DNA from: Rhodoferax sp.
GTDB lineage: Bacteria; Pseudomonadota; Gammaproteobacteria; Burkholderiales; Burkholderiaceae_C
DNA length: 64,000 bases
Direction: 5' to 3'
NCBI GenBank assembly: GCA_030685025.1
Contig: JAUXWC010000135.1
Coordinates: forward strand, 52,285-116,284
A program made the position numbers and the translations under genes. The notes beneath the pieces were generated by a model, which was not told the origin of the DNA, searched no databases, and was given only the letters and a program-made list of their open reading frames with translations. Below are positions 42,680 through 51,528 of the stretch, in pieces. Numbering within the stretch: the first letter of the stretch is position 1; each line of letters begins with the position of its first letter.

Positions 42680-43957
42680 TTACGCACGCCGGGTGATGCG
42701 CGCGCCCAGGCCAAGCAATTTTTCCTCGACGCGTTCATAGCCGCGTTCAATCATATTGGCGTTCTGTACCGTGCTCGTGCCGGTCGCGCACAGCGCGGCA
42801 CCCAATAGCGCCATGCCAGCGCGAATGTCGGGCGAACTCAGGGTGGTGGCGCGCAGCTTGGAGCGGCCACTGATGACCACGCGATGCGGGTCGCACACGA
42901 CCGCGTTGGCGCCCATGCCAATCAGTCGGTCCACAAAGAACAAGCGTGATTCAAACATCTTCTCGAAGAACAGCACAGTGCCTTCAACTTGCGTGGCCAG
43001 CGTGATCATGCAACTCATCTGGTCGCTGGCAAACTGCGGCCACGGCCCGTCTCCTATGACTGGAATGGATCCATCGAAGTCTCGCAGCACCCGTCGCTCC
43101 TGGTCGGCAGGCAGAAAAATATGGTCCTTGAGCAGCTCAATCCTGACACCGAGCGCCGAGAACACCCGACGACACATCCAATAGGCATGCATATCCGTGC
43201 CCTCGACCCTGATCTCTCCGCCAGTGGCCGCCGCCAGCGCCAAATAGGAGGCCGCCTCGATGTGGTCGTGGCAGACTTGGTGGGTCGTGCCACGCAGGCT
43301 CTCGACGCCGTCAACGTTGAGTTGATTGGTGCCAATGCCGGTGACTTTGGCGCCCATGGCGTTGAGCATGTGGGCGAGGTCCTGCACATGCGGCTCGCAC
43401 GCGGCATTGCGAATCACGGTGTGGCCAGCGCTGACCACCGCAGCCATCAAAATGTGCTCGGTACCGGTCACGGACGGTTCGTCAAAAAACAGGTCGGCGC
43501 CAGTGAGGTGGCCCGAGACGGTGAAGTCATAGCGGTCCGCAAAAGAGACCGTGGCCCCCAATTTGCGTAGTCCATAGATGTGGGTATCGAGGCGACGCCG
43601 GCCAATGACGTCCCCGCCAGGCGGAAACAGGCTCGCCTTGCCAGCGCGGTGCAGCAGCGGCGCCACACACAAGATGGAGGTGCGCACCTTGTTGCACAAT
43701 TCGGGTCCGATTTCGTGCGTTTTCAGGTGATCTACGTGGATGCGCACTCGCTCACCGCAGCGATCAACCTGTCCACCCAGCGCGCTAATGACTTCCAGCA
43801 TATGCCGAACATCGATGATGTCCGGCACGTTTTCAAGAATCACCGCCTGGTCTGTCAGGATGCAGGCCGCGATCATTGGCAGAATGGCGTTCTTGTTGCC
43901 CGATGCCCGCACCGTGCCGCGTAGTGGGATGCCGCCCTCGATTTCAAAAGTGGACAT
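42680..43957 (-). CDS. murA: UDP-GlcNAc 1-carboxyvinyltransferase (MurA) paralogue with Asp in place of the catalytic Cys
   Basis: 425 residues, full length. It has Lys22 and Asn23 (SGNKN), the Arg cluster after the loop (GRRRLDTH), the Asp in FASDQMSCM and the Arg in SPDIRAGMALLGAAL, all as in MurA. The flexible-loop Cys115 of E. coli is Asp116 here (PPGGDVIG). Natural Cys-to-Asp MurA enzymes (Mycobacterium, Chlamydia) stay active and resist fosfomycin. MurA adds enolpyruvate from PEP to UDP-GlcNAc, the first step of murein synthesis. The gene stands apart from the hisG-linked murA place usual in betaproteobacteria, so a second copy is likely elsewhere. The start ATG at 43957 fits the family. 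Confidence 0.88.
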   Translation of the reverse strand: MSTFEIEGGIPLRGTVRASGNKNAILPMIAACILTDQAVILENVPDIIDVRHMLEVISALGGQVDRCGERVRIHVDHLKTHEIGPELCNKVRTSILCVAPLLHRAGKASLFPPGGDVIGRRRLDTHIYGLRKLGATVSFADRYDFTVSGHLTGADLFFDEPSVTGTEHILMAAVVSAGHTVIRNAACEPHVQDLAHMLNAMGAKVTGIGTNQLNVDGVESLRGTTHQVCHDHIEAASYLALAAATGGEIRVEGTDMHAYWMCRRVFSALGVRIELLKDHIFLPADQERRVLRDFDGSIPVIGDGPWPQFASDQMSCMITLATQVEGTVLFFEKMFESRLFFVDRLIGMGANAVVCDPHRVVISGRSKLRATTLSSPDIRAGMALLGAALCATGTSTVQNANMIERGYERVEEKLLGLGARITRRA

Positions 43958-44063
43958 GTGCCTGGATGGTGAAAGGATGGACCGTAAGCGGCGGGGTTGC
44001 ATTTGAACTTTGCCACGCGGACCGCGCGCCGGCTTCCGGATCGCCAGCAGCCCCACACTGCTA

Positions 44064-44897
44064 CTACGATTTGGGTAGAACGGTCTCTTGTAGTTTGATC
44101 GCAAGCTGCGAAATCGCCAGCCCGGCTGGGCAGCCTGGGGTGTTTTGCATCATCAGTTGGCGCCGCATGATGGCTTGGCGAACCATCGGGTCGACCGGGA
44201 TGTCGCCCAGATGCACAAGTCGAATGGGTCGACCCGGCTCGGTCACGACGAACCGGTCCACCACCTGCTGTAGTTGCGTGGTGATGGCACGACCGTCGCC
44301 AAGTCGTGCGGTCTGGTTGACGATCAGCCGCAAGGTCTGGCGCTTCTGCTGGCCAACCAGCACCTTGATCGTGGCATAGGCATCGGTCAGCGAGGTTGGC
44401 TCGGGCGTCGCGACGACCAGCACTTCCGACGCCAGCGAAACGGCGAACAGGACCACATCCGAAATGCCCGCACCGGTGTCGAGCAGCACCACGTCGTAGT
44501 GCGGTACCAGGCCGTTGATGATGCGGATGAAATCGTCGCGCACTTCAGGGGTCAGACGGGAGTACTCCACCATGCCCGAGCCCGCCAGCAGCACCGAAAA
44601 GCCGCCCGGCGCCTTGATGATGGCGTCCGCCAGCTTGGCCTTGCCGGTGAACACGTCATGCAAGGTCACCTTGGGGTAGAGGTTGAGCACCACGTCCAGA
44701 TTGGCCAGACCAAGGTCAGCGTCCAGGACCAGTACTTTAAGGCCGTGTTTGGCCAGCGCCGCAGCCAGATTTGCCGACACAAAGGTCTTGCCAACGCCAC
44801 CCTTGCCGCTGGTGACCGCGAGTACTTTCCCGAGCGGTTTGAGCGGCACACTGGCAGCGGCCGTAGGCGCTGCCGGGGAGCTTGGTACATCACTCAT
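44064..44897 (-). CDS. MinD/ParA-family ATPase (FlhG-like)
   Basis: 277 residues. The deviant Walker A is VTSGKGGVGKTFVSANLA, followed by VLVLDADLGLANLDVVL and VVLLDTGAGISDVVLFA. The GLGLANLDV context is seen in MinD/FlhG (YlxH) proteins that place flagella or chemotaxis clusters, but no flagellar gene is in the window. It has an AAAGG ribosome site at the right distance. It follows the diguanylate cyclase gene after 46 bases, and the two may be co-transcribed. Confidence 0.82.
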   Translation of the reverse strand: MSDVPSSPAAPTAAASVPLKPLGKVLAVTSGKGGVGKTFVSANLAAALAKHGLKVLVLDADLGLANLDVVLNLYPKVTLHDVFTGKAKLADAIIKAPGGFSVLLAGSGMVEYSRLTPEVRDDFIRIINGLVPHYDVVLLDTGAGISDVVLFAVSLASEVLVVATPEPTSLTDAYATIKVLVGQQKRQTLRLIVNQTARLGDGRAITTQLQQVVDRFVVTEPGRPIRLVHLGDIPVDPMVRQAIMRRQLMMQNTPGCPAGLAISQLAIKLQETVLPKS

Positions 44898-44943
44898 CGA
44901 TTGACCTTTTTTAGTTCCAACATTTTTCAGTCCAAGCCGGTCT

Positions 44944-45744
44944 TCACTGGAACTTGCCCGTCGCAGCGCTGCTCTGAGTGGCGACGATGGTGTCACTGGA
45001 CAGGCTCTCGATCCACGCTGGCTCGCCCAAGGCGAGGTGCCCGAACAGCAGGTGCTTCTCCTCCGCACTGACGGATACCACGGGCTGCTGGTCAATGAAG
45101 ACCCGGTTGCGACCCTCGGCCTTGGCGCGATAGAGCTGCACGTCGGCACGCTCCGTCCACAGATTGCTGGTGGAGCGAACCCATTCAGGCGCGTAGGCCC
45201 CGCCGATGCTGGCGGTGATCCTGACATTGACCGAGGGCGCGACCGAGATCACCAGCGTTTCGACGGCGCGCCGAATGCGTTCAGCCACGGTTTCACCAAA
45301 GGAAACCTGGCAGTTTGGCATCACCACGGCAAACTCTTCGCCGCCGTAGCGGGCCACGGTGTCCATCGGACGCACACAGCCTGCCAGACATTTGCCCGTT
45401 GCCTGCAATACCTGGTCGCCCGCGAGGTGGCCGTAGGTGTCGTTGATCTTCTTGAAGTGATCGATGTCGAGCATGAGCAACAGGGCTGACTCGCCGGAGC
45501 GCGCCACGACGTCGATGGCGCGTTCCAGCACCGCTCGAAAATGCCGCCGGTTGGCCAGGCCGGTCAGGGGGTCCTTCAGGGAGAGCTCACACAGCGCGTC
45601 GATGACGGCCTGCAGATAAGCGGTCGGGGAGTCGGCCAGTTTGGGCAGGGTGGCGCTGTCTCCGCCGTGTTCAAGCAGGGCGCGTGCATCCTCCAACCGC
45701 AGTGCCTGCGGGTCTACCAGAGAACTTGCGGTCGCGGTCGCCAT
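44944..45744 (-). CDS. GGDEF-domain diguanylate cyclase
   Basis: About 266 residues. The GGDEF domain (residues about 50-215) has DPLTGLANRRHF, LLMLDIDHFKKINDTYGH and the active-site RYGGEEF, which should make cyclic di-GMP from two GTP. No RxxD inhibitory site is evident five residues before the active site, and no membrane or PAS domain precedes it, only a short helical N-terminus. The ATG at 45744 is chosen; a TTG at 45771 is in frame. Confidence 0.88.
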   Translation of the reverse strand: MATATASSLVDPQALRLEDARALLEHGGDSATLPKLADSPTAYLQAVIDALCELSLKDPLTGLANRRHFRAVLERAIDVVARSGESALLLMLDIDHFKKINDTYGHLAGDQVLQATGKCLAGCVRPMDTVARYGGEEFAVVMPNCQVSFGETVAERIRRAVETLVISVAPSVNVRITASIGGAYAPEWVRSTSNLWTERADVQLYRAKAEGRNRVFIDQQPVVSVSAEEKHLLFGHLALGEPAWIESLSSDTIVATQSSAATGKFQ

Positions 45745-45854
45745 GGAGGAGGGTGGTTTGTACGCGTTCAAAGTCTAACAGCATCAGTTCGCCGACAAGC
45801 CGCGAAATCCGCCGGATTCTGGCGGCAGTATTGACCTTTGCGCACCAAGCCAAG

Positions 45855-46607
45855 TCAATGCCGCGCCGCGCACACTGGGCAGTTGCGATCACGCGGCAGG
45901 CGCATCTCGGTGAAGGCCATTTGTCGCCCATCGAGCATCAGCAAACGCCCCGCCAGACTCTGGCCCGCGCCGCTGAGCAGCTTGAGGGCTTCGGCCGCCT
46001 GCATCGAGCCGATGATGCCCACCAGTGGCGCGAATACGCCCATGGTGGCGCAGCGGGTTTCCTCGAAGGTTGTGTCAGGCGGGAACACGCAGGCGTAGCA
46101 CGGCGAACTCGCGTCGCGCGTGTCGTAGACGCTGATCTGGCCGTCAAATCGAATTGCAGCGCCGGACACCAAGGGCTTGCCGTGCGCCACACAGGCGGCG
46201 TTGATGGCGTGCCGGGTGGAGAAGTTGTCACTGCAATCGAGGACCACATCCGCACCGCTAACAAGCTCGTCCAACAGGGTGGCATCGGCCCTGGCCACCA
46301 CGGGTGTGACCTGAACGTCGGGATTGATGGCGCAAATCGCGCGCTGCGCCGACAAAGCCTTGCTTCGCCCGACCTCTGCCATGGTGTGGACAATCTGACG
46401 CTGCAGGTTGGTCATGTCCACCGTGTCGTGGTCAACCAAGGTCATGCGCCCCACACCGGCCGAACCGAGGTACAGCGCCACGGGCGAACCCAAGCCGCCC
46501 ATACCGACCACCAGCGCTCGACCCTGCGCAATACGTTCCTGGCCCTCGATCCCGATTTCGTTGAGCAGAATGTGGCGCGAATAGCGCAGAAGCTGGTCGT
46601 CCGTCAT
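45855..46607 (-). CDS. moeB: MoeB/ThiF-family adenylyltransferase (molybdopterin-synthase type)
   Basis: 250 residues. QLLRYSRHILLNEIG is the classical start of MoeB/HesA proteins. The nucleotide site is VVGMGGLGSPVALYLGSAGVG, and the zinc-binding Cys pairs are CYAC and CPVC at the end. It adenylates the C-terminal Gly of a ubiquitin-like sulfur carrier such as MoaD or ThiS. No rhodanese domain is fused, unlike MOCS3-type proteins, and no moa or thi genes are nearby, so MoeB and ThiF cannot be told apart. It starts 12 bases after ctpA on the same strand. Confidence 0.82.
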   Translation of the reverse strand: MTDDQLLRYSRHILLNEIGIEGQERIAQGRALVVGMGGLGSPVALYLGSAGVGRMTLVDHDTVDMTNLQRQIVHTMAEVGRSKALSAQRAICAINPDVQVTPVVARADATLLDELVSGADVVLDCSDNFSTRHAINAACVAHGKPLVSGAAIRFDGQISVYDTRDASSPCYACVFPPDTTFEETRCATMGVFAPLVGIIGSMQAAEALKLLSGAGQSLAGRLLMLDGRQMAFTEMRLPRDRNCPVCAARH

Positions 46608-46618
46608 GGGACCCGGCT

Positions 46619-48079
46619 TCAATTCTCTTTCTTCTCGTCCGCGCGCTCTAGCATGGTCTTGCTGACCATGACCGGGCGACCCTTGAGTTGGTTGATGGCC
46701 TGGGCCAACTGGAAGTCCTTGTCAGAGCCATACTCCGGCAGTCGACGGTCGGCCAGGGGTTTTTTGGACTCTTCTTCGAGCCGCTTGCGGGCTTCTTCGC
46801 GCGCCTTTTCGCGTGCTTCGTCCTTCTTTTCCTCGCCTTGCCCGCTGGCGAGGTGCTTTTCCAGGTCGGCCTCGCGCGTACGCAGGGAGGCAAACAGATT
46901 GCCTTCCTCGGTCTCGTCAACCATCACGTCGGGCACGATGCCTTTGGCCTGGATCGACCGGCCGCTGGGTGTGTAGTAGCGGCTGGTGGTGAGCTTCAAG
47001 GCGGCAGTCGGGCAGTTATCCATGCGAAAGGCCGAATCAAGGCACACCGCCGTCTGCACCGAGCCTTTGCCGAAGGTCTGGTTACCCAGCACCATGGCAC
47101 GCTTATGGTCCTGCAGGGCACCGGCCACGATTTCGCTGGCGGAGGCCGAGCCCTCGTTGACCAAGACCACCAAAGGCACTTTCTTGATCGCCGCGGGCAG
47201 GCGCTTGAGCGCGTCTGGTCCGCCCCGGCGCTGGTAGAACTCGGGTGAGGCCTTGTAGGTGAACTTGCTCTCGGCCAACTGGCCGTTGGCCGACACCACC
47301 GTGACGTTTTCCGGCAGAAACGCAGCCGATACCGCCACTGCGGCGTCGAGGTAGCCGCCCGGGTCATTGCGAAGATCGAGCACCAGACCCTTGAGCTGTG
47401 GCTCCTGTTTGTAGATCTCGTCGATCTTGCGGACGAAATCGTCAACGGTGCGCTCCTGGAACTGGCTCAGCCGGACCCAGGCGTAGCCTGGCTCGATAAG
47501 CTTGGCGCGAACCGACTGGGTGCGGATTTCCTCGCGGACGATGGTCACCGGGAAGGTGCGATTGTCGCCCTTGCGGAAGATCGTCAGCACTACCTTGGTG
47601 TTGGGCTCGCCCCGCATGCGCTTGACGCTTTCGTTGAGCGTCAGGCCCTTGACGGCGGTATCGTCGATCCGGGTGATCAGGTCGTTGGGTTTCAGGCCAG
47701 CGCGGTAGGCGGGGGACCCTTCAATGGGCGACACCACCTTGATCAGGCCATCTTCCTGGGTGATCTCGATACCCACTCCAACGAACTTGCCAGTCGTGCC
47801 TTCGTTGAATTCCTTGAGGGATTTCTTGTCCAGGTACACCGAATGGGGGTCCAGGCTGGAAACCATGCCGGCGATCGCGTCGGTGATCAGTTTCTTGTCA
47901 TCCACCGGCTCGACGTAGTTGCTCTTGATCATGCCGAACACGCTGGCGAGTTGCTGCAATTCTTCCAGCGGCAGGGGCGCCAGCGTCCCGCGCGCCACGG
48001 TTTGCAGCGAAACGGTGGTCAACGCGCCAGCCAACACGCCCAGCGACACCCATCCGGCAATTTTCAAGTTCTGACCCAT
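46619..48079 (-). CDS. ctpA: C-terminal processing peptidase CtpA (S41)
   Basis: 486 residues. An uncleaved-looking signal or membrane helix (residues 8-27) is followed by the N-terminal helices, a PDZ domain (EGSPAYRAGLKPNDLITRIDD), and the S41 protease core with LDLRNDPGG, the nucleophile Ser in VNEGSASASEIVAGAL and the general-base Lys in QTFGKGSVQ. The C-terminus has a long Glu/Lys/Arg/Ala helix, typical of betaproteobacterial CtpA. It trims periplasmic proteins and in many bacteria controls murein endopeptidases. The start ATG at 48079 has AGGA 6-7 bases upstream. Confidence 0.93.
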   Translation of the reverse strand: MGQNLKIAGWVSLGVLAGALTTVSLQTVARGTLAPLPLEELQQLASVFGMIKSNYVEPVDDKKLITDAIAGMVSSLDPHSVYLDKKSLKEFNEGTTGKFVGVGIEITQEDGLIKVVSPIEGSPAYRAGLKPNDLITRIDDTAVKGLTLNESVKRMRGEPNTKVVLTIFRKGDNRTFPVTIVREEIRTQSVRAKLIEPGYAWVRLSQFQERTVDDFVRKIDEIYKQEPQLKGLVLDLRNDPGGYLDAAVAVSAAFLPENVTVVSANGQLAESKFTYKASPEFYQRRGGPDALKRLPAAIKKVPLVVLVNEGSASASEIVAGALQDHKRAMVLGNQTFGKGSVQTAVCLDSAFRMDNCPTAALKLTTSRYYTPSGRSIQAKGIVPDVMVDETEEGNLFASLRTREADLEKHLASGQGEEKKDEAREKAREEARKRLEEESKKPLADRRLPEYGSDKDFQLAQAINQLKGRPVMVSKTMLERADEKKEN

Positions 48080-48146
48080 AAGCAATCCTGTTTCAAACCA
48101 ATATACACCTTGGAGGCGCGTTTGGTGACCTAGTTCCGCGAAATCC

Positions 48147-48890
48147 TCAGGCTTTGCCTTGCGCCGCCACGGCTGCGGCGGCCCGGGCCGCCGCCTCGGC
48201 ATCGCCCAGGTAATAGTGACGCATCGGCTTCAGGTTGGCGTCGAGTTCGTACACCAGGGGGATGCCGTTGGGAATGTTCAGTCCGACGATGTCCTTGTCC
48301 GAGATGTTGTCCAGGTACTTGACCAGGGCGCGGATCGAGTTGCCGTGCGCCGCAACCAGCACCCGTTTGCCGGCCAGGATGGCGCTCGCCAGGGCCTCGT
48401 TCCAGAACGGCATGACGCGCTCAACGGTGTCCTTGAGGCATTCGGTCAGCGGCACTTGTTCGGGTTGGAGCTTGGCGTAGCGCGGGTCGTTGCGCTCACA
48501 GCGCGGGTCAGCGGGCTCCAGCGCCGGCGGTGGCGTGTCATAGCTGCGCCGCCACACCAGCACCTGCTCGTTACCGTACTGCTTGGCCACTTCGGACTTG
48601 TTCAGGCCTTGCAGGGCACCGTAGTGGCGTTCGTTGAGACGCCAATTGTTGACCACCGGCAGCCAGGTGCGGTCCATTTCGTCAAGCACATGCCACAGGG
48701 TGCGCGTGGCGCGTTTCAAAACGCTGGTGTAGCAGATGTCGAAGTCATAACCCTCGGCCTTGAGCAGCCGGCCCGAGTCCTTGGCCTGTTCGATTCCCGT
48801 GGCGGTCAAATCGACGTCGGTCCAGCCGGTGAAACGGTTGTCGAGGTTCCAGGTGGACTCACCGTGGCGGATTAGAACGAGCTTGTACAT
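48147..48890 (-). CDS. gpmA: 2,3-bisphosphoglycerate-dependent phosphoglycerate mutase GpmA
   Basis: 247 residues. It begins [29 protein letters not shown] with the phospho-His in RHGES, has the second acid/base segment [17 protein letters not shown], and the second His in [17 protein letters not shown]. It interconverts 3- and 2-phosphoglycerate in glycolysis. It is encoded upstream of ctpA on the same strand with 67 bases between. The frame runs on upstream of the ATG but without conservation. Confidence 0.96.
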   Translation of the reverse strand: MYKLVLIRHGESTWNLDNRFTGWTDVDLTATGIEQAKDSGRLLKAEGYDFDICYTSVLKRATRTLWHVLDEMDRTWLPVVNNWRLNERHYGALQGLNKSEVAKQYGNEQVLVWRRSYDTPPPALEPADPRCERNDPRYAKLQPEQVPLTECLKDTVERVMPFWNEALASAILAGKRVLVAAHGNSIRALVKYLDNISDKDIVGLNIPNGIPLVYELDANLKPMRHYYLGDAEAAARAAAAVAAQGKA

Positions 48891-48948
48891 GGTGTCTTGG
48901 CTTGGGGCAACAAAAGGGTGGCGTGGCGCTGCAGACGGGCCAATCTGG

Positions 48949-48977
48949 CCTAATTCGGGCGGATCGCACGGTGTCAA
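48949..48977 (-). promoter_or_regulatory. Candidate gpmA promoter
   Basis: On the minus strand a perfect -35 TTGACA (48972-48977) is followed, 17 bases on, by a weak -10 ATTAGG (48949-48954), about 60 bases before the gpmA start. On the plus strand TAAAAT at 48989-48994 could be the -10 of the divergent rhodanese gene. Confidence 0.35.
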
Positions 48978-49030
48978 CCCCGTCATTCTAAAATGGACGG
49001 TTTTACCCGTGGCTCATTACAAGGAACAAA

Positions 49031-49438
49031 GTGAAATTTATTTTGGACAACTGGATGCTGATGTCGGTCGCCTTGGCCTCCGGGGGCATGCTGCTGTGGC
49101 CCTTGCTCAAAGGGGCCACCGAGGGGGGTCTGACGACCACGCTGGCGGTGCAATTGATCAACCGCGAGAAGGCGGTGGTGGTGGACGTGTGTGAGGCCGA
49201 GGAATTTGCCGCCGGTCACGTCGGTGGCGCCAAGCACATACCACTCAACCAGCTTGAGGAGCGCTTGCCCATGATGGTCAAGAACAAGGCTTTGCCGGTG
49301 ATCCTGGTTTGTCAGTCCGGGGCTCGCTCCGGGCGAGCCCTGGCGATCGCCAAGAAGCTGGGCTACGACAAGGCCCAATCGCTGGGCGGCGGGCTCGGTG
49401 CCTGGAAACGCGCTAACCTGCCAATCGAAAAGGGTTGA
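49031..49438 (+). CDS. Membrane-anchored rhodanese-like protein
   Basis: 135 residues starting with GTG, with AAGGA five bases upstream. An N-terminal membrane helix (residues 8-26) precedes one rhodanese domain with VVVDVCEAEEFAAGHVGGAKHIP and the active-site loop VCQSGARSGRA containing the catalytic Cys. It probably moves sulfane sulfur at the membrane surface. It leads the rhodanese-grxC-secB-gpsA group common in proteobacteria, where the first gene is YibN-like. Confidence 0.88.
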   Translation: MKFILDNWMLMSVALASGGMLLWPLLKGATEGGLTTTLAVQLINREKAVVVDVCEAEEFAAGHVGGAKHIPLNQLEERLPMMVKNKALPVILVCQSGARSGRALAIAKKLGYDKAQSLGGGLGAWKRANLPIEKG

Positions 49439-49499
49439 GCGGCAGTTTGCCGGCCCAGCCGCTCGTTTGCGACCGTCATTCAACTTCGAAAGCCCGTTC

Positions 49500-49760
49500 A
49501 TGCAAGCCGTCAAGATGTACACCACCGCAGTCTGCCCTTACTGCGTACGTGCCAAGCAGATTTTGAAGTCCAAGGGTGTGGACCAGATCGAAGAGATCCG
49601 CATCGACACCGATCCGCAACAACGTGACACCATGATGGCCATCACCGGACTGCGCACGGTGCCGCAGATATTCATCGGGCCAACCCACGTTGGTGGCTGT
49701 GACGATCTGGTGGCGCTGGATGGCCGGGGTGAGTTGATGCCCCTGCTCAACGCCGCGTAG
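49500..49760 (+). CDS. grxC: Glutaredoxin 3, GrxC
   Basis: 86 residues with the dithiol active site CPYC (Cys12 and Cys15), TVPQIFIG with the cis-Pro and GGCDDLVALDGRGEL for glutathione binding. It reduces disulfides and mixed disulfides in the cytoplasm with glutathione. It lies 61 bases after the rhodanese gene and upstream of secB, the normal order. Confidence 0.94.
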   Translation: MQAVKMYTTAVCPYCVRAKQILKSKGVDQIEEIRIDTDPQQRDTMMAITGLRTVPQIFIGPTHVGGCDDLVALDGRGELMPLLNAA

Positions 49761-49785
49761 GGCGCCATCGCTCGCCACTGGTTTT

Positions 49786-49813
49786 TTGTTGGCGTGCCCG
49801 CACCTGAGATAAT
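49786..49813 (+). promoter_or_regulatory. Candidate secB promoter
   Basis: TTGTTG and GATAAT are separated by 16 bases in the grxC-secB gap. Transcription would begin near 49820 and pass through the hairpin at 49836-49870. Confidence 0.4.
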
Positions 49814-49835
49814 GCGCGATTAAACCTATCGCGTG

Positions 49836-49870
49836 CCCGCTACGGAGCTTCCAGCAGCGGGTTTTATTTT
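49836..49870 (+). terminator. Terminator-like hairpin in the secB leader
   Basis: A stem of CCCGCT / AGCGGG around a 14-base loop is followed by TTTTATTTT, ending 16 bases before the secB start. It looks like an intrinsic terminator for the grxC transcript, but since the likely secB promoter lies upstream of it, it could also act as an attenuator of secB. Confidence 0.5.
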
Positions 49871-49886
49871 GACCCGAAAGACCAAT

Positions 49887-50351
49887 ATGGCAGATCAAGA
49901 GACTCCCGTTTTCCAGATTCAACGCGTTTACCTCAAGGAAGCGTCGCTGGAGCAACCCAATTCACCAGCCATTTTGCTGGAGCAGGAAGCCCCCACGGTT
50001 GACATCCAGCTCGGTGTCAACGCGTCGCCGGTGGCCGACGGCATTTTCGAAGTCAGCGTGCGTGCCACGGTGCAAACCAAGGTCAAGGACAAGACCGTAT
50101 TCCTGGTCGAGGCCACCCAGGCCGGCATTTTCGAGATTCGCAACCTGCCTGAGGATCAGATGTCCCAGGTGATGGGCATTGCCTGTCCGCAAATCGTTTA
50201 CCCCTATCTGCGCGGCAACGTTGCCGACCTGATTCAGCGTGGCGGTTTCCCGCCCGTGCATCTGGCTGAGATCAACTTCCAGGCGATGTACGAGCAACAG
50301 CAGGCGCAACTGGCCAGCCAGGCGCAGGCCGAAGCCCCGCTAACGCAGTAA
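49887..50351 (+). CDS. secB: Protein-export chaperone SecB
   Basis: 154 residues. [20 protein letters not shown] near the start, [18 protein letters not shown] and [41 protein letters not shown] are the conserved SecB core. The tetrameric chaperone keeps precursor proteins unfolded for SecA and the Sec translocon. It comes before gpsA with a 42-base gap, as in E. coli. Confidence 0.97.
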   Translation: MADQETPVFQIQRVYLKEASLEQPNSPAILLEQEAPTVDIQLGVNASPVADGIFEVSVRATVQTKVKDKTVFLVEATQAGIFEIRNLPEDQMSQVMGIACPQIVYPYLRGNVADLIQRGGFPPVHLAEINFQAMYEQQQAQLASQAQAEAPLTQ

Positions 50352-50393
50352 CGCGCTGGCCTTCCAGAGACTTCACGCCGTCCGGTGCGCCCG

Positions 50394-51410
50394 ATGAAGA
50401 TCCTCGTGCTGGGTGCGGGGGCTTGGGGCACTGCGGTGGCCATCAGCGCCGCGAGCCAAGCGCTCGGGCGCCACGCCGTCACACTGTGGACCCGAGACGG
50501 GGCCATGGCGGCGGACCTGCGAGCCCAGCGCGAGAACGCACGCTACCTGCCGGGCATCAGCCTGCCGTCTGAGCTGGCGATCAGCGCCGCGGCGCCGGAT
50601 CAATTGGCCGCGCTGGCCGGCGCCGTGGACGTGGTGGTCATCGCCACCCCCATGTCGGCGCTACGGGAAATGCTGTGCGCCGTCGCCCATTGCCGCGTTC
50701 CGGTGGCTTGGCTGTGCAAAGGCTTCGAGCCCCCCGTGGCGGGGTCGACCGGCCTGTTGGCCCATGAAATCCAAGCCCAGGTTGCACCTCAATTGATTGC
50801 CGGCGTGCTCAGCGGTCCGAGTTTTGCCCAAGAGGTGGCGCGTGCGCAGCCGACGGCGTTGGTCGCCGCCAGCGCCCATGCGGTGGTGCGCGAGGCGCTG
50901 GTGGCCGCTTTCCACAGCCCAAGTCTGCGCGTTTACGCCAACGAGGACATTGTCGGTGTCGAAGTGGGCGGCGCGGTCAAGAACGTCCTGGCGATTGCCA
51001 CCGGCTTGTGTGATGGTCTGAGCCTGGGTTTGAATGCCCGCGCCGCTCTGATCACGCGTGGCCTGGCTGAAATGACCCGATTGGGTGTGGCCCTGGGCGC
51101 CAAGTCCGACACTTTCATGGGCTTGAGCGGATTGGGTGACCTGGTGCTGACCGCCACCGGCGACCTGTCGCGCAACCGCAGGGTCGGACTGGCATTGGCC
51201 AGCGGCCAATCGCTGCAGCAGGCGCTCGATTCTCTGGGTCATGTCGCCGAAGGCGTCTACTGCGCGCGTACCGTGGTGCAACGCGCGCGCGGCCTGGGTG
51301 TGGAGATGCCCATTGCCCAGGCGGTGGTGGCGCTGCTGGATGGCCAGATCCAGCCGGCCCAGGCGCTCGGCTTGTTGATGGGGCGTGAGCCCACTGCCGA
51401 ATTGCTATAA
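50394..51410 (+). CDS. gpsA: Glycerol-3-phosphate dehydrogenase [NAD(P)+] GpsA
   Basis: 338 residues. The N-terminal dinucleotide site is [25 protein letters not shown], the catalytic Lys in [14 protein letters not shown], and [25 protein letters not shown] follow. It reduces dihydroxyacetone phosphate to sn-glycerol-3-phosphate for phospholipid synthesis. The ATG at 50394 is preferred to the GTG at 50385. Confidence 0.96.
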   Translation: MKILVLGAGAWGTAVAISAASQALGRHAVTLWTRDGAMAADLRAQRENARYLPGISLPSELAISAAAPDQLAALAGAVDVVVIATPMSALREMLCAVAHCRVPVAWLCKGFEPPVAGSTGLLAHEIQAQVAPQLIAGVLSGPSFAQEVARAQPTALVAASAHAVVREALVAAFHSPSLRVYANEDIVGVEVGGAVKNVLAIATGLCDGLSLGLNARAALITRGLAEMTRLGVALGAKSDTFMGLSGLGDLVLTATGDLSRNRRVGLALASGQSLQQALDSLGHVAEGVYCARTVVQRARGLGVEMPIAQAVVALLDGQIQPAQALGLLMGREPTAELL

Positions 51411-51528
51411 CACGCACGCCGACTGGCGCACTCGGGCCGCTCTGCCGACCCCGTGACACGCATGGCGCGGTGCCCGATCTCCCACACTGCCTCAGGTACA
51501 AGCAGTTGGCGCTATGCTAGGCGCCATC

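Noticed and set aside
42449..42808. A 119-codon frame beginning inside the TonB receptor and ending in the murA-like gene
   Set aside because: It overlaps two strong genes and has no ribosome site or domain.
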